Source: Neoceratodus forsteri (lineage: Eukaryota; Chordata; Ceratodontiformes; Ceratodontidae). Taken from it: a DNA stretch of 64,000 nt. A model generated the notes under the pieces. The model saw only the letters and a program-made list of their open reading frames with translations. It had not been told where the DNA came from and searched no databases. Numbering within the stretch: the first letter of the stretch is position 1; each line of letters opens with the position of its first letter. Below, one piece after another: positions 33,116 through 44,869 of the stretch. Location: assembly GCA_016271365.2 (NCBI GenBank), contig CM028129.1:844024001-844088000 (forward strand). The letters run 5' to 3'. The translations under genes were made by a program, and so were the position numbers.

Positions 33116-34493
33116 GGAGTGGACTTTGTCCAACTTGAACATAATCTGATAAAAGCAAAGCTTCTGCTTAATGCAAAGAAAACCAAAGCTATGATATTCT
33201 CTCGTAGTACAGCCACAGGTACCTCCCATACCCCACTCAAAGACTTTATTGTTACCACGTTAAACGAACCATTGGAAGTCGTCTCCAAATTCAAATATCT
33301 GGGCATCTGGATCGACAACAAACTCTCTTTCAATGACCATATCGAAGACGTTTCCAGAAGGCTTAAAGCCAGACTAGGTTTCTTCTTTAGAAATAGGCCC
33401 CTCTTCCCCCTTGAAACTTGAAATAAGCTCGTCCAGGCCACTTTTCTCCCCCTTCTTGACTATGGTGATGTAATTTACTCCTCTACTACTCTCGCAAACC
33501 TAAGTAAGTTGGTCATCCTTTACCACCGTGCGTTACGGTTTATTACCAACTCCCCTTACCGTTCGCACCACTGTGACCTATATGCAGCTGTTGGATGGAC
33601 ATCTCTCACCACTAGACACTTGCTCCATGCTGGTCTTTGGACCCTTAAGCTGCTCCTACACAAATTAACAAGTTATCTATCTTCTCTCATTAGTATTTCG
33701 CATAGTGCATACTCTCTAAGGAAATCTGATTTCATTCTGCTGAACATACCTAGGACACGGACCTCCTTTGGTAAACGTGCTATTGCACATGCCCTTCCCT
33801 CTATTTGGAACCAACTAGAAACTGTGCTGAAACTAACTAGCACAGTTTCAATTAACTTCTACAAAGTGCTAAGTGCAGCTAAGATAAAAGATATCTGCAA
33901 GTGTCATTAAGCCCCTTCTCATCCCTATGTGTGCCATACACATTCTGTGTCAGACCTTAATTGCCCTTATGCATGCTAATTACTTATTGTTCCCACTATC
34001 ATTTAATCCAAGACACTATTTCATTCTCCAACTTCTGACTTTATAACTGCTACCTTTACTGTAGCAATCCCACTCCTGCTCCCCCTCTCCGTCCTACTCT
34101 TGGCTCTGTCTATGTATATATTACTCCTCTCACCCTATCAAGCCTTGAATACCTCCCTTACCCTATATTTTCTGTTGCTGTTCAATTTACTAAAGGGCAT
34201 GTATTGCAAACACCAGTTACCATGCCTTGTATTGTTAGTATACTACCTGGAAATGTTATCACTTTGTACCATTTGTTGCTCACCACCTATTGTCATCCGA
34301 TGTTGTATCCTCGTATGTAATAGCTTGCTTGTATTAAGTGTTCACATGCATACATGTTATATTATTGTCTATCAAGTATTTTTATTTATGTATGTTCGTT
34401 ATCAGTGTACATGTCACAGGACCTCCTTGTGAATGAGCTTGCTCAATGGAGTTTTCCTGCAATAAACTTGAACTTGAACTTGAAACTTGAACT
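33116..34493 (+). mobile_element. Rex1/L2-like LINE 3' fragment in the second L1-like element
   Basis: It splits the L1-like RT between H-T-G-L-C-K-D-K and the A-Q-F-L-S-S-K-G-F part. GACAAGATA (33107-33115) and GACAATATA (34494-34502) are a likely 9-bp target duplication with one mismatch. It is 5'-truncated and begins inside the RT after the catalytic site. It ends in a hairpin (GAGCTTGCTC, 34435-34444) and an A-A-C-T-T-G repeat tail (34464-34492). Confidence 0.85.
33118..33910 (+). pseudogene. Rex1/L2-like RT thumb and C-terminal domain
   Basis: The first piece (to 33421) reads L-L-L-N-A-K-K-T-K-A-M-I-F-S-R, then FKYLGIWIDNKLSFNDHIED. A TGA at 33419-33421 interrupts it. The second (33422-33910) has D-Y-G-D-V-I-Y-S-S, then YHRALRFITNSPYRSHHCDL, Y-A-A-V-G-W-T-S-L, and ends F-G-K-R-A-I-A-H-A-L-P-S-I-W-N-Q-L. 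These blocks are typical of L2, Rex1 and related fish/amphibian LINEs. The Y-x-D-D core lies in the missing 5' part. Confidence 0.87.
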
Positions 34494-34499
34494 GACAAT

Positions 34500-36600
34500 A
34501 TATGCTCAGTTCTTATCCTCAAAAGGTTTTCAGAACAATTGAAAATCCCTCTGGCTACCCTAGTGGTGGATTTCCATAAAGCATTTGACTCAGTTGAGTG
34601 GGTCTACTTACATGCAATGCTCATTGCTCATGGTTTTGGCCCCTCCTTCAGGAGATGGAGACCCACCATGTATAACCATCACTTGATAGCAGTCCACATG
34701 AATAGCACCTTGTCCCCACCATTTACCTTGCAATGAAGCATGTATCAGGGCTGCCTCCTTGCCCCCCCCCCCGCTTTTACTGATTGCACTGGATCTACAC
34801 ACCAGGTACCTGCTTAACTCTGCAAGCACCCAGAGTATTGAGGTGGCAGGCAAACCAGTACTTAGTGATCACTGATGGGGATGACTTACTGCCCATGATA
34901 TCTATCTCCCACCAGTAACTCCTAGCCAAAACAACTCTGCTACATGGTTTGCAGCAGTGCCACTGCTGGTGGGAACTGGAGGAAAGCTACACTCTCACCA
35001 CTTAATGCCCAATGTGATGATACCTGTAGTCAGGGGCTGCAACATGTCTGGGATGCTAGAAGTTTCACCTATCTGGGGATCACCATTAAATGTAAATAGT
35101 CAGAAATGATAGAAGTCAATTTAAACCCTCTGCTAGGAGCCCTTGATCCTGAGAGTACGTGTTGTCTAAAAATCCATCTCACTCTTACTGGGAAGACAGA
35201 AGCCATTAGAAGATTTGTTCTACCCACATTTGCCTATGTCTTCAAATACTTACCACTAAGGGTGGAGGAAAAGTACTTCACACATCTGGAGAACCTGCTG
35301 AGCTTTGTTCTGTGGCAAGGGAAGAAACTCAGATTGATTATGGCAAAGCTCAGAGCCCACTGGTTGAAAGGTGGACTTGAACTACCTTGGTTCCAAGGGT
35401 ACATGCTGTAAGACCAAGCGGCTCAGGCAGTGAAATGGTTCCTCCCTCCCACTCATTCCTCCCAACAATGGGAGACTTCGGAAACTGTTATAGCAGGGGC
35501 CAATGCCTAAGCTTGATACTAGGTCCAAAGGCTACTAGTAAGACTAAGGGTTACCCAAACGATGAAAACAAAAAAGTTCCAGGTACAGGTGCATACCCTT
35601 GTCAAGCAACTCTAAGTCAGCCCTAGTACACTTTAATGCTTACACCTACTTGTGGCACAACCCGCTGATTTTGGTTGACAACAAGAACACTTCATGGCTT
35701 ATTTGGGAGAAGAAGGATATTAGAACTATAGGGGACATATCCATACCCTTAACAAATACCTTGCTCTCCTTTCAGCAGCTAAAGAGCATTTTGACCTCCA
35801 GAACTCTAACTCCTGGAGATACCTGCAACTGAGATGTGTGACAGCCACCTTGGACAGACCCTATACCCACACCCATAGCTGGCCATTGCTGCACAAGCGA
35901 GGCCAGCCAGTGCCCATGCAAGGGATGGCAGAGAGATTCTGTTATACTGAAAGGGATGCCCAGCCCCCAGTAATGGATAAGAAGAAAGCTGACTGAAGCA
36001 GAAACAATAATTAGAAATCACCATAAAGATGTGGGAAAACTGTCCACAACTCACCTACTGGACATATAAAGATGCCAAAGGATGATTGATCCAATCTAAA
36101 ATCCTGCACCACTGACAAAGAACTCACCTGATGCTCCACAAAATGTTTCTTCTCCTAAACTTCTTCTGCTGGAGATTTTTCACCTCAGAGGTGAGCTTAC
36201 AACACATTATTTGTGATTGCCCATTTTAAGGTTTTACTGGAGTGTGGTCCTATAGGACTCTGCTAAGATATCCACAGACCAGGGCCAATCCCCCTGGAAA
36301 ACACTTCTCTGCTGGAGGGCTTAAGAACCCATCACCAACACTAGCTACTGGCAGCACTCATGGAAGCCAAGAGAGCCATCATGATGAAATGGTACCAACC
36401 CTCCTCATCCTCTCTTCTCACCAGGCATGCAGCCCTATCCAAGTTGACCATTTTTGAGAAACTCACTGGAATAGCCCAGGGGAAGTGGGTGCTTACTATA
36501 GGAAATGGACCCTTTTTCTCAGTTCCCACTTGTGCTCTGTACCCCCTCACCTATGTACCCCCTGAACTGATTAAATCTCTCCTTGTTACACCCTGAATGG
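34500..36600 (+). pseudogene. L1-like ORF2 RT palm and C-terminal region, second copy
   Basis: The sequence resumes after the insertion. ATLVVDFHKAFDSVEWVYLH (34552-34610) contains the first catalytic Asp in L1 style (D-x-x-K-A-F-D-x-V-x-W). L-S-D-H-x-W-G stands where F-A-D-D would be (near 34860), so the catalytic pair is lost. F-T-Y-L-G-I-T-I-K-C precedes the 35106-35411 frame, with F-V-L-W-Q-G-K-K-L-R-L and W-L-K-G-G-L-E-L-P-W-F. Later pieces are short and shifted. Confidence 0.75.
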
Positions 36601-37878
36601 ACCTATTACTGGAGCTGCCCCCCCCAACCAGGATATAACAGAGCTCATTTCATATGCAAACAGAGTTATTTACCCTTAGTACAACAAAATCATCAGGATA
36701 CTGATAGATTGGGGCCTTTTAGGGCTATGATATCTTAACAAGTAATGCTTCCTGGTGTGAACCAACAGACATAGAAAATGACCTGTCATATATTCCACCC
36801 TCACTCCTCATTGCGCATTTCTAGTTCATACTGTGTCTTAACAGAAATCCATATATTGTGTCTGATTAGCCTAATTCTTGCTTGTAAGCTTACGCTTGAT
36901 CCACTGGAAGACTGACAGAAACTACTTCAATGTCTGTTTTACCAATTTTATAGCAATATTATTCCAATGCTTATTACTCTCAGATATGCTGTTATGGACC
37001 AGACATAATTGTCTATCCAGATGAGTGATGTTGTATTGTGTTTTTTCTCTCAATAAAATTATTCATGTCTAACTTTGTATCAAGCAAAATATACTTCTAC
37101 TGTATGTAATTAATCCTGGGTCACTCATGAAAAGGGACATAAGTAGTGATGTGCAAAGTTGGAAAACTTCACCTCATGAATTGATTTGTGAATTTGCCTC
37201 ATTTTGTGAAGTTAAACCACCTTGCGAAGCCCAAATTTGCGGTAAACTGATAATTTCATGAAATGAGAAGTTGGCAACTTTGCTGGTGAAGTTTGGTACA
37301 GAGGTATGGTTTCCAATGTACTATGAGACTGAAGGTCACATGTTACTGAAACAAGCTGTATGTCCTGAGGAGACTATCTTTAGTGCAGTGTTCTGAAGAC
37401 AGACTAGGTGAGAAGTCTGTGTGTGCTTGTCTGAGAAAAAACTTACAATACATCGCAAAACTGAGGGTTTTCCTTATCCAAATTGTTCACACATTGTTTT
37501 AGAGGGCCTTGTGCTGCTAGATTTGTGGGTTTTTTTTGTTTATTTTCTCACTGATTATTTACTTCAAAGTAATGGTTTCTGTTTTGTCAGTCTGTTAAGC
37601 AGTTGTGTGGGGAAGGATAGATGTACTGTAAAGCAAACCAGCCCAGAAAGATCTGGAGCTTTTTTTGTCTAAGCAGGAGGTTTTGTGTTATACTTAGAGT
37701 TTCTCACTCTTTCTTGTTCATTATATTTGATCTGTTGTTAATAATTTCTCATTGTTATTTCTGTGGTTTATTTGGCGTGTTTAAGTAAAGTGTTTTGCCA
37801 GTGTTTTTCTGTAGCAGTTTTGTTTAATTTTTAGTTATATTTTTCTTAAAGTGACAGTGTTCTGCAGTATGAACTTGT

Positions 37879-38015
37879 AGTAGTTCAGACACAGAAATGG
37901 TGAACACAGAGTCTGAGACATATCACGTGACACCCCCCTCTCAAAATAAGTGAGGTACTATGACCTAGGTAGTAGTTCAGGCTCAGAGATGGGGAACATA
38001 TAGTCTGAGACATAA
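37879..38015 (+). repeat. Direct repeat, two units about 91 bp apart
   Basis: A roughly 45-base block, TAGTAGTTCAG followed by a variant of CACAGAAATGGTGAACA and AGTCTGAGACATA, occurs at 37879-37922 and 37970-38012. It lies inside the candidate TIR element. Confidence 0.75.
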
Positions 38016-38199
38016 CAACCTACTTCCCTAATGTCCCATAGAATAAAACTGCAACTTTAACAAGCCATAACTCCACCTGCCTTTGGTGTTAAGGGACACT
38101 CTATACATCCAAACAATGATTTCAATGTGTTTATTTTCTCATCAAGTATACATGCTATATAGAATCTGCTTATATATTCTTCCAATGCTCTGTATCCTC

Positions 38200-38376
38200 T
38201 GTTGTTCTAGTTTGGGTTTTATTTAGTTGTATTGTATAATGTTATTCACATTGCACCAACGTGTGTATTGAAATGTTTTTCTGAATGTGTCCACCCAGGA
38301 CCACATTGAAAATGAGCTTGCTCAATGGTGTTATTCCTGGTAAAATAAAAATGATTGACTGATTGATTGATTGACT
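38200..38376 (+). mobile_element. L2/Rex1-like LINE 3' end with GATT tail
   Basis: Only the terminal 3' UTR survives. AATGAGCTTGCTCAATGG (38311-38328), with the GAGCTTGCTC hairpin, is shared exactly with the fragment ending at 34493. It is followed by AATAAAAATGATT and a GATT microsatellite in place of the AACTTG tail. A shared 3' hairpin with a variable simple-repeat tail fits L2/Rex-type priming. Confidence 0.7.
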
Positions 38377-38932
38377 ACAATAGTAACACTTAATACCCCT
38401 GGAAAACTTCATGGGGTGTACTCAATACACCTAAATCAGCTCCCAACTTGACCATGGTGCCAAATCCACAATTTAAGTCCAATAACCATCAAATATGTAC
38501 CAGATATGCACCTCCTCCTTGGCTATAACAATACCAAGTTTCAGATAAATTTGACAAAATATGACTGGGTCATGCCTAAAACACTTAAAAGGAGTAGTTG
38601 GTGGAAGTAATTTTGACCCAGCTTCGCCTTTGTATACTCCAAGGAGAAGTTACAGGTGAAGTTGCAAGGTGAAGTTACCAATGGCGCATTTCCTATTCAA
38701 TAGAAAAACTTTGTGAAATGATCCATGGAGGTGAATTTAGTGACTTTGCCTTGACTTAGCCTGCAAATTAATACTTTGGAACATCTCTAGACGTAAGTCC
38801 CAGTGAGACTGGTTTTCTGGGTAGTCTGGATTCAAGTCCCAGCTGAGGCATTTACTTCTTTCTCTCCTCTGTTTGTATGTGTTCCATAAAATATGCACAC
38901 AGCACCCATGTGATTAAAAAAATAAGTATCAG

Positions 38933-39454
38933 CTGGCCCCCTGGTGCAGTTCCAAGGCGTCCGCTTGTGGTGTTGACATCCTTGGTTCGGAGATGGACTC
39001 AGGAGTCAGAGGGCCAGCCAGAGGAAAAGGATTGAGCATCACAGGGACTGCTCTCCTTCTCTAGGGGGAGGGGAAAGAGTGCCCGTCTCTCTGTGGACCT
39101 CTGGCAGATGCTGGGGGTACCGCCATTGCCGGAGCTTCATGTAAGGGGAGGTAGGGAGGACACTGACCATCATTGCAAATCCCCACCCCCAGGGATCCTT
39201 ACAGCAGCATCCAAAAATCCATCCCCTATTAATGCCACCCAGCCTGCCACCACTCCTGCTGTAAACAGAGTCTGCCGGGGGTGGGTTCTGCTCCCATGGC
39301 CCCAACCTGGGGATAAGCCAGGGCTTGAGACCATTGTCCATTGGGGGGATGTCCCACCCAGGGGGGTAAGCCTGGGCATGGGTGGGGTGGGGTGGCATGT
39401 GGGGCAGGAGCTGATCCTCGGAAGGGGGAAGGGGGCCAGAACAAAAAAAGAAAA
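38933..39454 (+). repeat. SINE-1 family, copy 1, with 9-bp TSD
   Basis: AAGTATCAG at 38924-38932 recurs at 39455-39463. The 5' end has a tRNA-like promoter layout: CTGGTGCAGTTCC (A box) and, about 35 bases later, TTGGTTCGGAGATGG (B box). The body includes the family core GGATTGAGC…GGGACTGCTCTCCTTCTCT and long G- and C-rich runs; the tail is A-rich (ACAAAAAAAGAAAAA). The 522-bp length is large for a tRNA SINE. Confidence 0.82.
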
Positions 39455-39904
39455 AAGTATCAGTGAGACTACCTGGTTAACAAAATCCAATAAATAACAA
39501 GAAAACCCCCCACAAAAAAAAAAAAAGTTGTAATTTCCCCAAACCTCACAGGCCATGCCAATGCTAAAATGGCTGTCTGACCTCTAAACACTAGGTATTT
39601 GTGATGCAAATGTGATAACCAATTGTAAATCCCAAACTGGGAAACAAACACAGATGGCAGAAGGCAGAACACTTTCCATTTTTTACTCAAGATTACCTAT
39701 GACAGCTTTCCTAGACTGTACTTTCCAGCAGGCTTACAAGAACCAGTCCAAGACTCTCCAGTTCCATTTCAGATGGGTTGGCTGTCTCAATCAGTACTCA
39801 GCTGTCTGTGTCTGCACTCTTCTACTGAAGGTTATACACCTATCTGTAGTTGTCACTTCTGCACAGACCAACATGCATATGCCACTCAAACACCATTCAT
39901 CCAG

Positions 39905-40428
39905 GCCAGCCCACTGGTGCAGCAGCTGGATTTCTGCTTGCGACGCCAGTGATCCGTATTCAGGAACACACCCAGGAGTTGGAGGACTGGCCAGGAGGAG
40001 AATGGATTGAGCGTCCTAGGGACTGCTCTCCTTCTCTGGGGGGAGGGTGGGGAAGAATGTCTGGCACTTTACGGACCCCTGACGGAGGCTAGGTACTGCT
40101 GTGACCGGCACTGTAACATTGGGAGGGGGTGGGACAGCTTCTGGATGTCAATGTACATCCCCGCCACCAGGGAAACAAGCATCCACAGGAAAGCCAGCTC
40201 CCCCCAGCATGATGGTCCGCTCTGCTCCACCGCCCACTGCCTCCAACGTCCACTGGGGGGATCCAGCTCCCATGGCCCCAACCCAGGGAGTAACCCGGGG
40301 CTTGCCAATAACATCCGTTGGGAGCCCCCCGGTGGCCCCACCAATGGGGGCAAGCCTGGGTATGGGTGCAGCAGGTGGGGGCAGGTCCGAGAATAAGGGG
40401 GGTTCAGGACCCCCAAACAAAAGCACTT
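39905..40428 (+). repeat. SINE-1 family, copy 2, with 9-bp TSD
   Basis: TTCATCCAG at 39896-39904 recurs at 40429-40437. Block order matches copy 1 throughout (the A-box-like CACTGGTGCAGCAG, GGATTGAGCGTCCTAGGGAC, the G-rich middle, CCCATGGCCCCAACC, GGGGGCAAGCCTGGG). The A-rich tail is short (CCCAAACAAAAG). The copies differ by many substitutions, so they inserted independently. Confidence 0.82.
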
Positions 40429-40439
40429 TTCATCCAGAC

Positions 40440-41600
40440 ACAAAGCCTGAGAATGATGCACTTGGTCTACAAATGCAGTGCTAGATCTGTTCACTTCAGT
40501 ATCCCAAACAGATCCTAACTCTCTCTGTTCTCTCCCCCTTTTATACAAGGTTCTGATCCAAGGTCCCAGCTGGTCATGTCAATTAGTCACTCAACCTTTT
40601 CAACATCTGATAGGAATTCAGCTGGCAGCAAATTCAACATCCCACCTGATCCAGTGTTTGCAACAGTTCTCAAGCCCAGGAAAGTTACAGACTGACAGTA
40701 CCAAATGTTAAAGGTCACAAGGTGGCAGGCAGTCCCTATGTAGTTCAAGCTGTTGATCCCCATAATCATCATTTCAAATACATGCCTTTTTTTTCAGACC
40801 CCCACTGCACAGCAGAAGTCCTGGGGGATCAGATTCCAGGAAAGTCTTAGGCTGAAAAGGGGGGTACATCAACAGAGAAATTATTATAAACAAAAATGGA
40901 AATGAGATTCACACATGTGTGGTACAAAACAAATCGGATCCTTGTCAGATAAGGCCAATTCACTTGCCATCCCCGAATGCATGGTTACAATTCTCAAAAA
41001 AGTGTAAAATGGGTTTTCACTGTTGGAGACTTGGTAGAAAAACACGTATTTTGCAGATCTTTTACCTGCTGTTTCATCTGTTAAATCCATGTTTCTCAGC
41101 AATACAGAGTCTGACACCAGAGCCCAATACTGGTGTCAGACACTGCTTTAACAGTAAACAAAAAAAATGTGGTCACCAGATGCCCACCTCAGTGTCATGC
41201 TGTGCTCTCTTCTGCCTACCTGACTGCAACGCAGGGAGTCCAACCCCATTGCTGGACATATAAACAATGTGAAAACCAGAATCCCATTCCCGGTGTCATG
41301 TTGGTACTCTCCACTCAATTGTTTCTGACATCGGGAACACAATGCAGCATTGTTATTACCTTAACTCTGGCACCCTCTCTCCAAGCACTAGTGTGAATAT
41401 TTTTCTGTGACTGGAAGGACTGTGATGAAGTTAGGGCAATGCCAATTCTGTATCAAACAATTGTTTAAACTTTGAGAAACATCATGCCACAAATTCACCA
41501 AAGCTCACAGGATATTTTACTGTAATATTGCATTTTCTTGCTTCTTTTCCAGTGTTAATCTTCTAACCCTATCTGATGCTTTCACATCATTTTTTTGCAA
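40440..41600. other. No recognisable feature
   Basis: I see no coding domain, RNA gene or named repeat. Short open stretches on both strands have no recognisable content. A TG/TA simple repeat follows at 41608-41628. Confidence 0.4.
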
Positions 41601-41639
41601 TGAATATGTGTGTGTGTGTATATATATTTTACAAATATT

Positions 41640-41815
41640 GATCAGAGTTGAGGGCTATAGTGGGGAAATATTGACCCGAAGGGATGAACTAATGCCTGAC
41701 AATTTTTATATTGCCTGAAGCCAAATGCTGAGGGACATATGACTATTGGAAGGCAATAATTATCCTGAGGGGTCAAGATTTTCCCACTAAAGCCCAGAAA
41801 GAACTCTGGTCAATC
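41640..41815. mobile_element. Palindromic MITE, about 175 bp
   Basis: The left half, ATTGATCAGAGTTGAGGGC then TATAGTGGGGAAATATTGACCC, and the right half read in reverse, GATTGACCAGAGTT then CTGGGCTTTAGTGGGAAAATC and TTGACCCC, pair over about 80 bases each. Only a short centre (around 41725) is unpaired. This is the form of a foldback MITE. The superfamily is unknown. Confidence 0.65.
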
Positions 41816-42119
41816 TCTTTTTTGTAAAACCTTGCATTCCACAGAACACCCAATTCATGCATTAACAAAAAAAAAGATTGACTAGCCTGGTCCTGTCTCT
41901 TTGTTGTCCTTTGCAGGCTTTATTTGTTGATCTCGCAGGCTAAGTTCTTGAGTGAAATTTTTATTGTGCTAACCCCCCCACCAATGTGCAGTCTAACTGC
42001 CTTTATGCTCCTCATCCAGACCTGCACAAACTGTCATGGGGGCGCCAGGCAGCAGGGAGTGATATACCCACTCAACTCCCCCACCAAACCCACTGATGTA
42101 AAAAACAAAAACAAAAAAA

Positions 42120-42790
42120 ATGTAGTTATGGTGGGTGGACTAGGCAGGCTGTGTTCTGCCAATGCCATCATTGTCAATGTTGTCTAAACTATGAAAAAGA
42201 TCTAATTTCCAGAAGTTTACCAGTGCTCACAGCTAAATAAATAGTAACGCCTTCCCACCACAGCCATATTACACCCAGCCCCTCACTACTCTCACCCAAT
42301 TCAACCCCGACAGTATATGAAATTGCCCCTTCCCAACCTCCCTCTGGCACCCTCCACATTCCCCCCACACACACACCATAAAGTTTGTTTTAACTTGAAA
42401 ACAAACAAAACTGTTCCACATTGAAGAGATGTCCTCTTTGTTTCATAAATAATGCGTAAATGAATGAATCACGTCTTTTATTAAAAGGTGTGATTCATTC
42501 ATTCATGCATGACTAAATGAACAAATAGGATGCCTGTGCAATGTGAGACAATTTTCTTTGTTTACAGGTTAAAACAAAGATTTTGGGGTGTGGAGGGGGA
42601 CAGTTGAGAGTGCCAGAGGGAGGTTGGGATGAGCAATTTGTCTATCTGAGTTGGATCAGATTGGGGGAAGTAGCAGGAGTTGGATTTCATATGGAGGTGG
42701 GTTAAGGGTTTTACTATATTATTTGTAGCTACCTGAAATGAAAGTAAAAGATTGTTGTATGGCACAGAACACCGGTCAACAAGCAGGAGA
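42120..42790. repeat. Long imperfect inverted repeat
   Basis: The arms meet around 42477-42483. The inner stem is TGAATGAATCAC (42461-) against GTGATTCATTCA. Moving outward, the left blocks TTGCCCCTTCCCAACCTCCCTCTGGCACCC (42325-42354, two parts) and GTTTTAACTTGAAAACAAA pair with the right-arm complement of TGCCAGAGGGAGGTTGGGATGAGCAA and TTTACAGGTTAAAACAAAG. Similarity continues to about 42120 and 42790. It could be a foldback transposon or an inverted duplication. Confidence 0.75.
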
Positions 42791-43026
42791 AGCCAGAGGG
42801 TCTCAGTGTGGAGGAAACAGGTGGGTCACTTGACTACCAGAGAAAATTTGAAGCTGGGGCACATGAACCAGAGGTTCTTTTTATTTATTTCTTTTTTAAA
42901 TATGAAAACAATGGATGACTAATGCCAGGCTCCAGCTTCAGCTGAATGGTGGGGGGGGGGGGCCTGGTGAACAGTAATGGACACGTTGACTGGACAATTG
43001 TTCCAAGGACTATTGCCCAATCTAGT

Positions 43027-43067
43027 GAACTATTGACCAGTTTCAATCTGAACCTGGTCAATAGTTC
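43027..43067. repeat. Perfect 14-bp inverted repeat
   Basis: GAACTATTGACCAG (43027-43040) pairs with CTGGTCAATAGTTC (43054-43067) across a 13-base loop. It may be the centre of another palindromic element, since GACCAATC words flank it to 43130. Confidence 0.7.
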
Positions 43068-43429
43068 AGATATCTTCAATGTCATGTGACTGACTCTAGA
43101 CCAATCTGATTCTAGACCAATCAGAGACCAGGACTGTTTTTTAAGGTTTTATAAATATATAGATACATAATTATTGTAAAAGCTATATCAATGCAGACAT
43201 TAGGGTTAAAGAATGTAAAGGGCAGGAAATGAAAAACAAAATAGAGTTTGGAGTCTAAAGAGACTTGTCAGATCAGTGCTGGGGGTGTTCCTTTGGGTTT
43301 TCAACCTTAATGCCCTGGCTCCCCCCCCCAACCACTAGCCTCATGACCCAGGAACAAGCTACAGGTCCAAACCCATGTCCCATAGGTCTTGTGCTTGGAG
43401 CTAGACAACTATTACTCTCCACATAAGGC

Positions 43430-43740
43430 CCATAGAATCAGCCATAATGTTTTTCACACAGGGTCCAATGGGTGCTGTGTGAAGCAGAAGAGCATGTATA
43501 ATTTTCTTTGCACAGGGCCTTGTGGACCTTGCCTGAAGCATGAGATAAAGATCATTCATAACATTCTCTGTACAGTACCCTGTGAACTTATACAAAGCAA
43601 GCGATTATGTATAATTTTCTTCACACAAGGCCCTGCTTGAAGCAGGACATCAAGATCATTCATAGCTTTCCTAGCACTGGGTCCTGTGGGCTCTGCATGA
43701 AGTAGAAGATCACTCATGACTTTTTTCATACTGTAAGTGC
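43430..43740 (+). repeat. Minisatellite 1, about 46-60 bp units
   Basis: Units carry GAAGCAGAAGAGCATGTATA, then a TTTTCTTTGCACAGGG segment and CCTTGTGGACCTTG. Unit anchors are at about 43481, 43535, 43593, 43639 and 43699. About five diverged units. Confidence 0.65.
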
Positions 43741-44059
43741 ATGCTCTGGACCTGTAGCTTGTCTCTGGGTCACAAGACCACAGGCTGGGGGGGTGAGCAT
43801 TAGGGTTGAAAACCACAAAGAGCACCACGGCACAGATTTGACAAGATTCCTAAGACTCCAAATCCAAATTTATTTCAGTTCCTCACTTTGTGAGCTTTAT
43901 GTTCTTCAACCCTAATATGTGCATTAATGTATTTTTTGCAATGGATTTCCCTTTTCTCTGTGATAGTGGAATCATATCCTACTGGACCTGTGTGAAAATG
44001 AATAAACAGAATACTTGACTTATTTTGAGCCTTCGATCACAAATCACCTTTATGCCAGG

Positions 44060-44410
44060 ACACAAAGGTCCATCTGGCTAGGCATAGGTCCCTGCATACA
44101 GGCAGATGCCAAAGACTGCCATACCATGATGCACAACACAATCTGGACCCTGTACCCAGACAAAGGTCTTCCTGGCTGCACACAGGGCCCTGTGGACCCT
44201 ACACACAGGCAGACACCAACGACAATCATGCCAGGATGTGCAGGTCCTCAGCTGGGAAAATGGTCAATCTGGCCATGCATAAGGCTCTGTGGGCCTTGCA
44301 CACAGGCAGACACCAAGCAAAGATTGCCATACCTGTTTAAGGTGTCAAAGCAAAGTTTCATGTGATGTACACAGGGCCCAAAAGCAGAAAGACACCAAAG
44401 ACCACCATGC
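44060..44410 (+). repeat. Minisatellite 2
   Basis: Repeats of CACACAGGCAGACACCAA, an A-C-x-x-x-CATGCC segment and GGGCCCTGTGGACCCT. Anchors near 44100, 44206, 44302 and 44383, with half-steps of about 50 bp. The ACAGGGCCCTGTGGAC core is shared with minisatellite 1. Confidence 0.65.
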
Positions 44411-44639
44411 CCTCACACAATTTCCTTATCCAAAAATTTTCTTAAATTCCTTAACATGAACTAATGAAAGAAAAAACACTTCATGAAAGCATTGTCATAT
44501 GTCACAAAAGCTCTCACAGAAGCATCAATCTGATTTTGTTTTTGCAAGCTGTGCTTTGCACATTTTAATTTTTAAACTAAGAGCTATGTTTTAACAATGC
44601 ACATCTAAAGTTACCCACACACAACTTAAACTGTCAAAC

Positions 44640-44830
44640 GCGCTAATTAGAAGATTCAGTTTCCCTACTGAAAATTTGCAAAAAAAAGAAACCGTAGTGC
44701 TATCTCAATAAAGGCATACTGTAAATTAGGTGAAAACTAGTTACAAAACCACACTCCTTGTGCTAAACTCTATAAAACTTGATAGCTTCAGATTTCAGTT
44801 CCACATTATGTTTGATCTATTGAGGAGTAA
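44640..44830 (+). repeat. AT-rich tail block following minisatellite 2
   Basis: The end of the block (CTCTATAAAACTTGATAGCTTCAGATTT, in two parts near 44768-44795) matches the block after minisatellite 3 (CCTATCAAACTTGAAAGTTTCAGATTTT, near 46998-47025). Upstream spacing of the other similar words is also kept. Confidence 0.5.
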
Positions 44831-44869
44831 ATAAGGACTTCCTCTCCCATCAGCCTGCCAGGAGCTGGT

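Larger units (their letters stand above)
27956..37075 (+). mobile_element. Decayed L1/Tx1-like LINE, second copy
   Basis: Parts in order on the plus strand: ORF1 C-terminal remnant (duplicated), a long spacer (about 29500-31390), ORF2 endonuclease (31393-32200), pre-RT and RT start (to 33115), the RT palm and C-terminal region (34500-36600), and a 3' UTR ending with CAATAAAATT at 37051-37060. It is older than the copy at 5676-12311, with many stops and shifts. A Rex1/L2-like fragment (33116-34493) sits in its RT. The true 5' end is not identifiable. Confidence 0.78.
37141..38795. mobile_element. Candidate nonautonomous DNA transposon with TA-flanked TIRs
   Basis: The left end reads TA-GTGATGTGCAAAGTTGG (from about 37143). 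The right end, read in reverse, is TA-GAGATGTTCCAAAGTATT (ending about 38794). The two ends share G-W-G-A-T-G-T-K-C-M-A-A-G-T with TA outside. Subterminal parts on both sides are rich in GAAGTT, GCGAA and TTTGTGAA words. The middle contains an L2-like 3' end (38200-38376), which I read as a later insertion. No transposase is seen. Confidence 0.4.

Noticed and set aside
39039..40548. Pro/Gly-rich frames on both strands
   Set aside because: They lie within the two SINE-1 copies, between matching target duplications; they are compositional.
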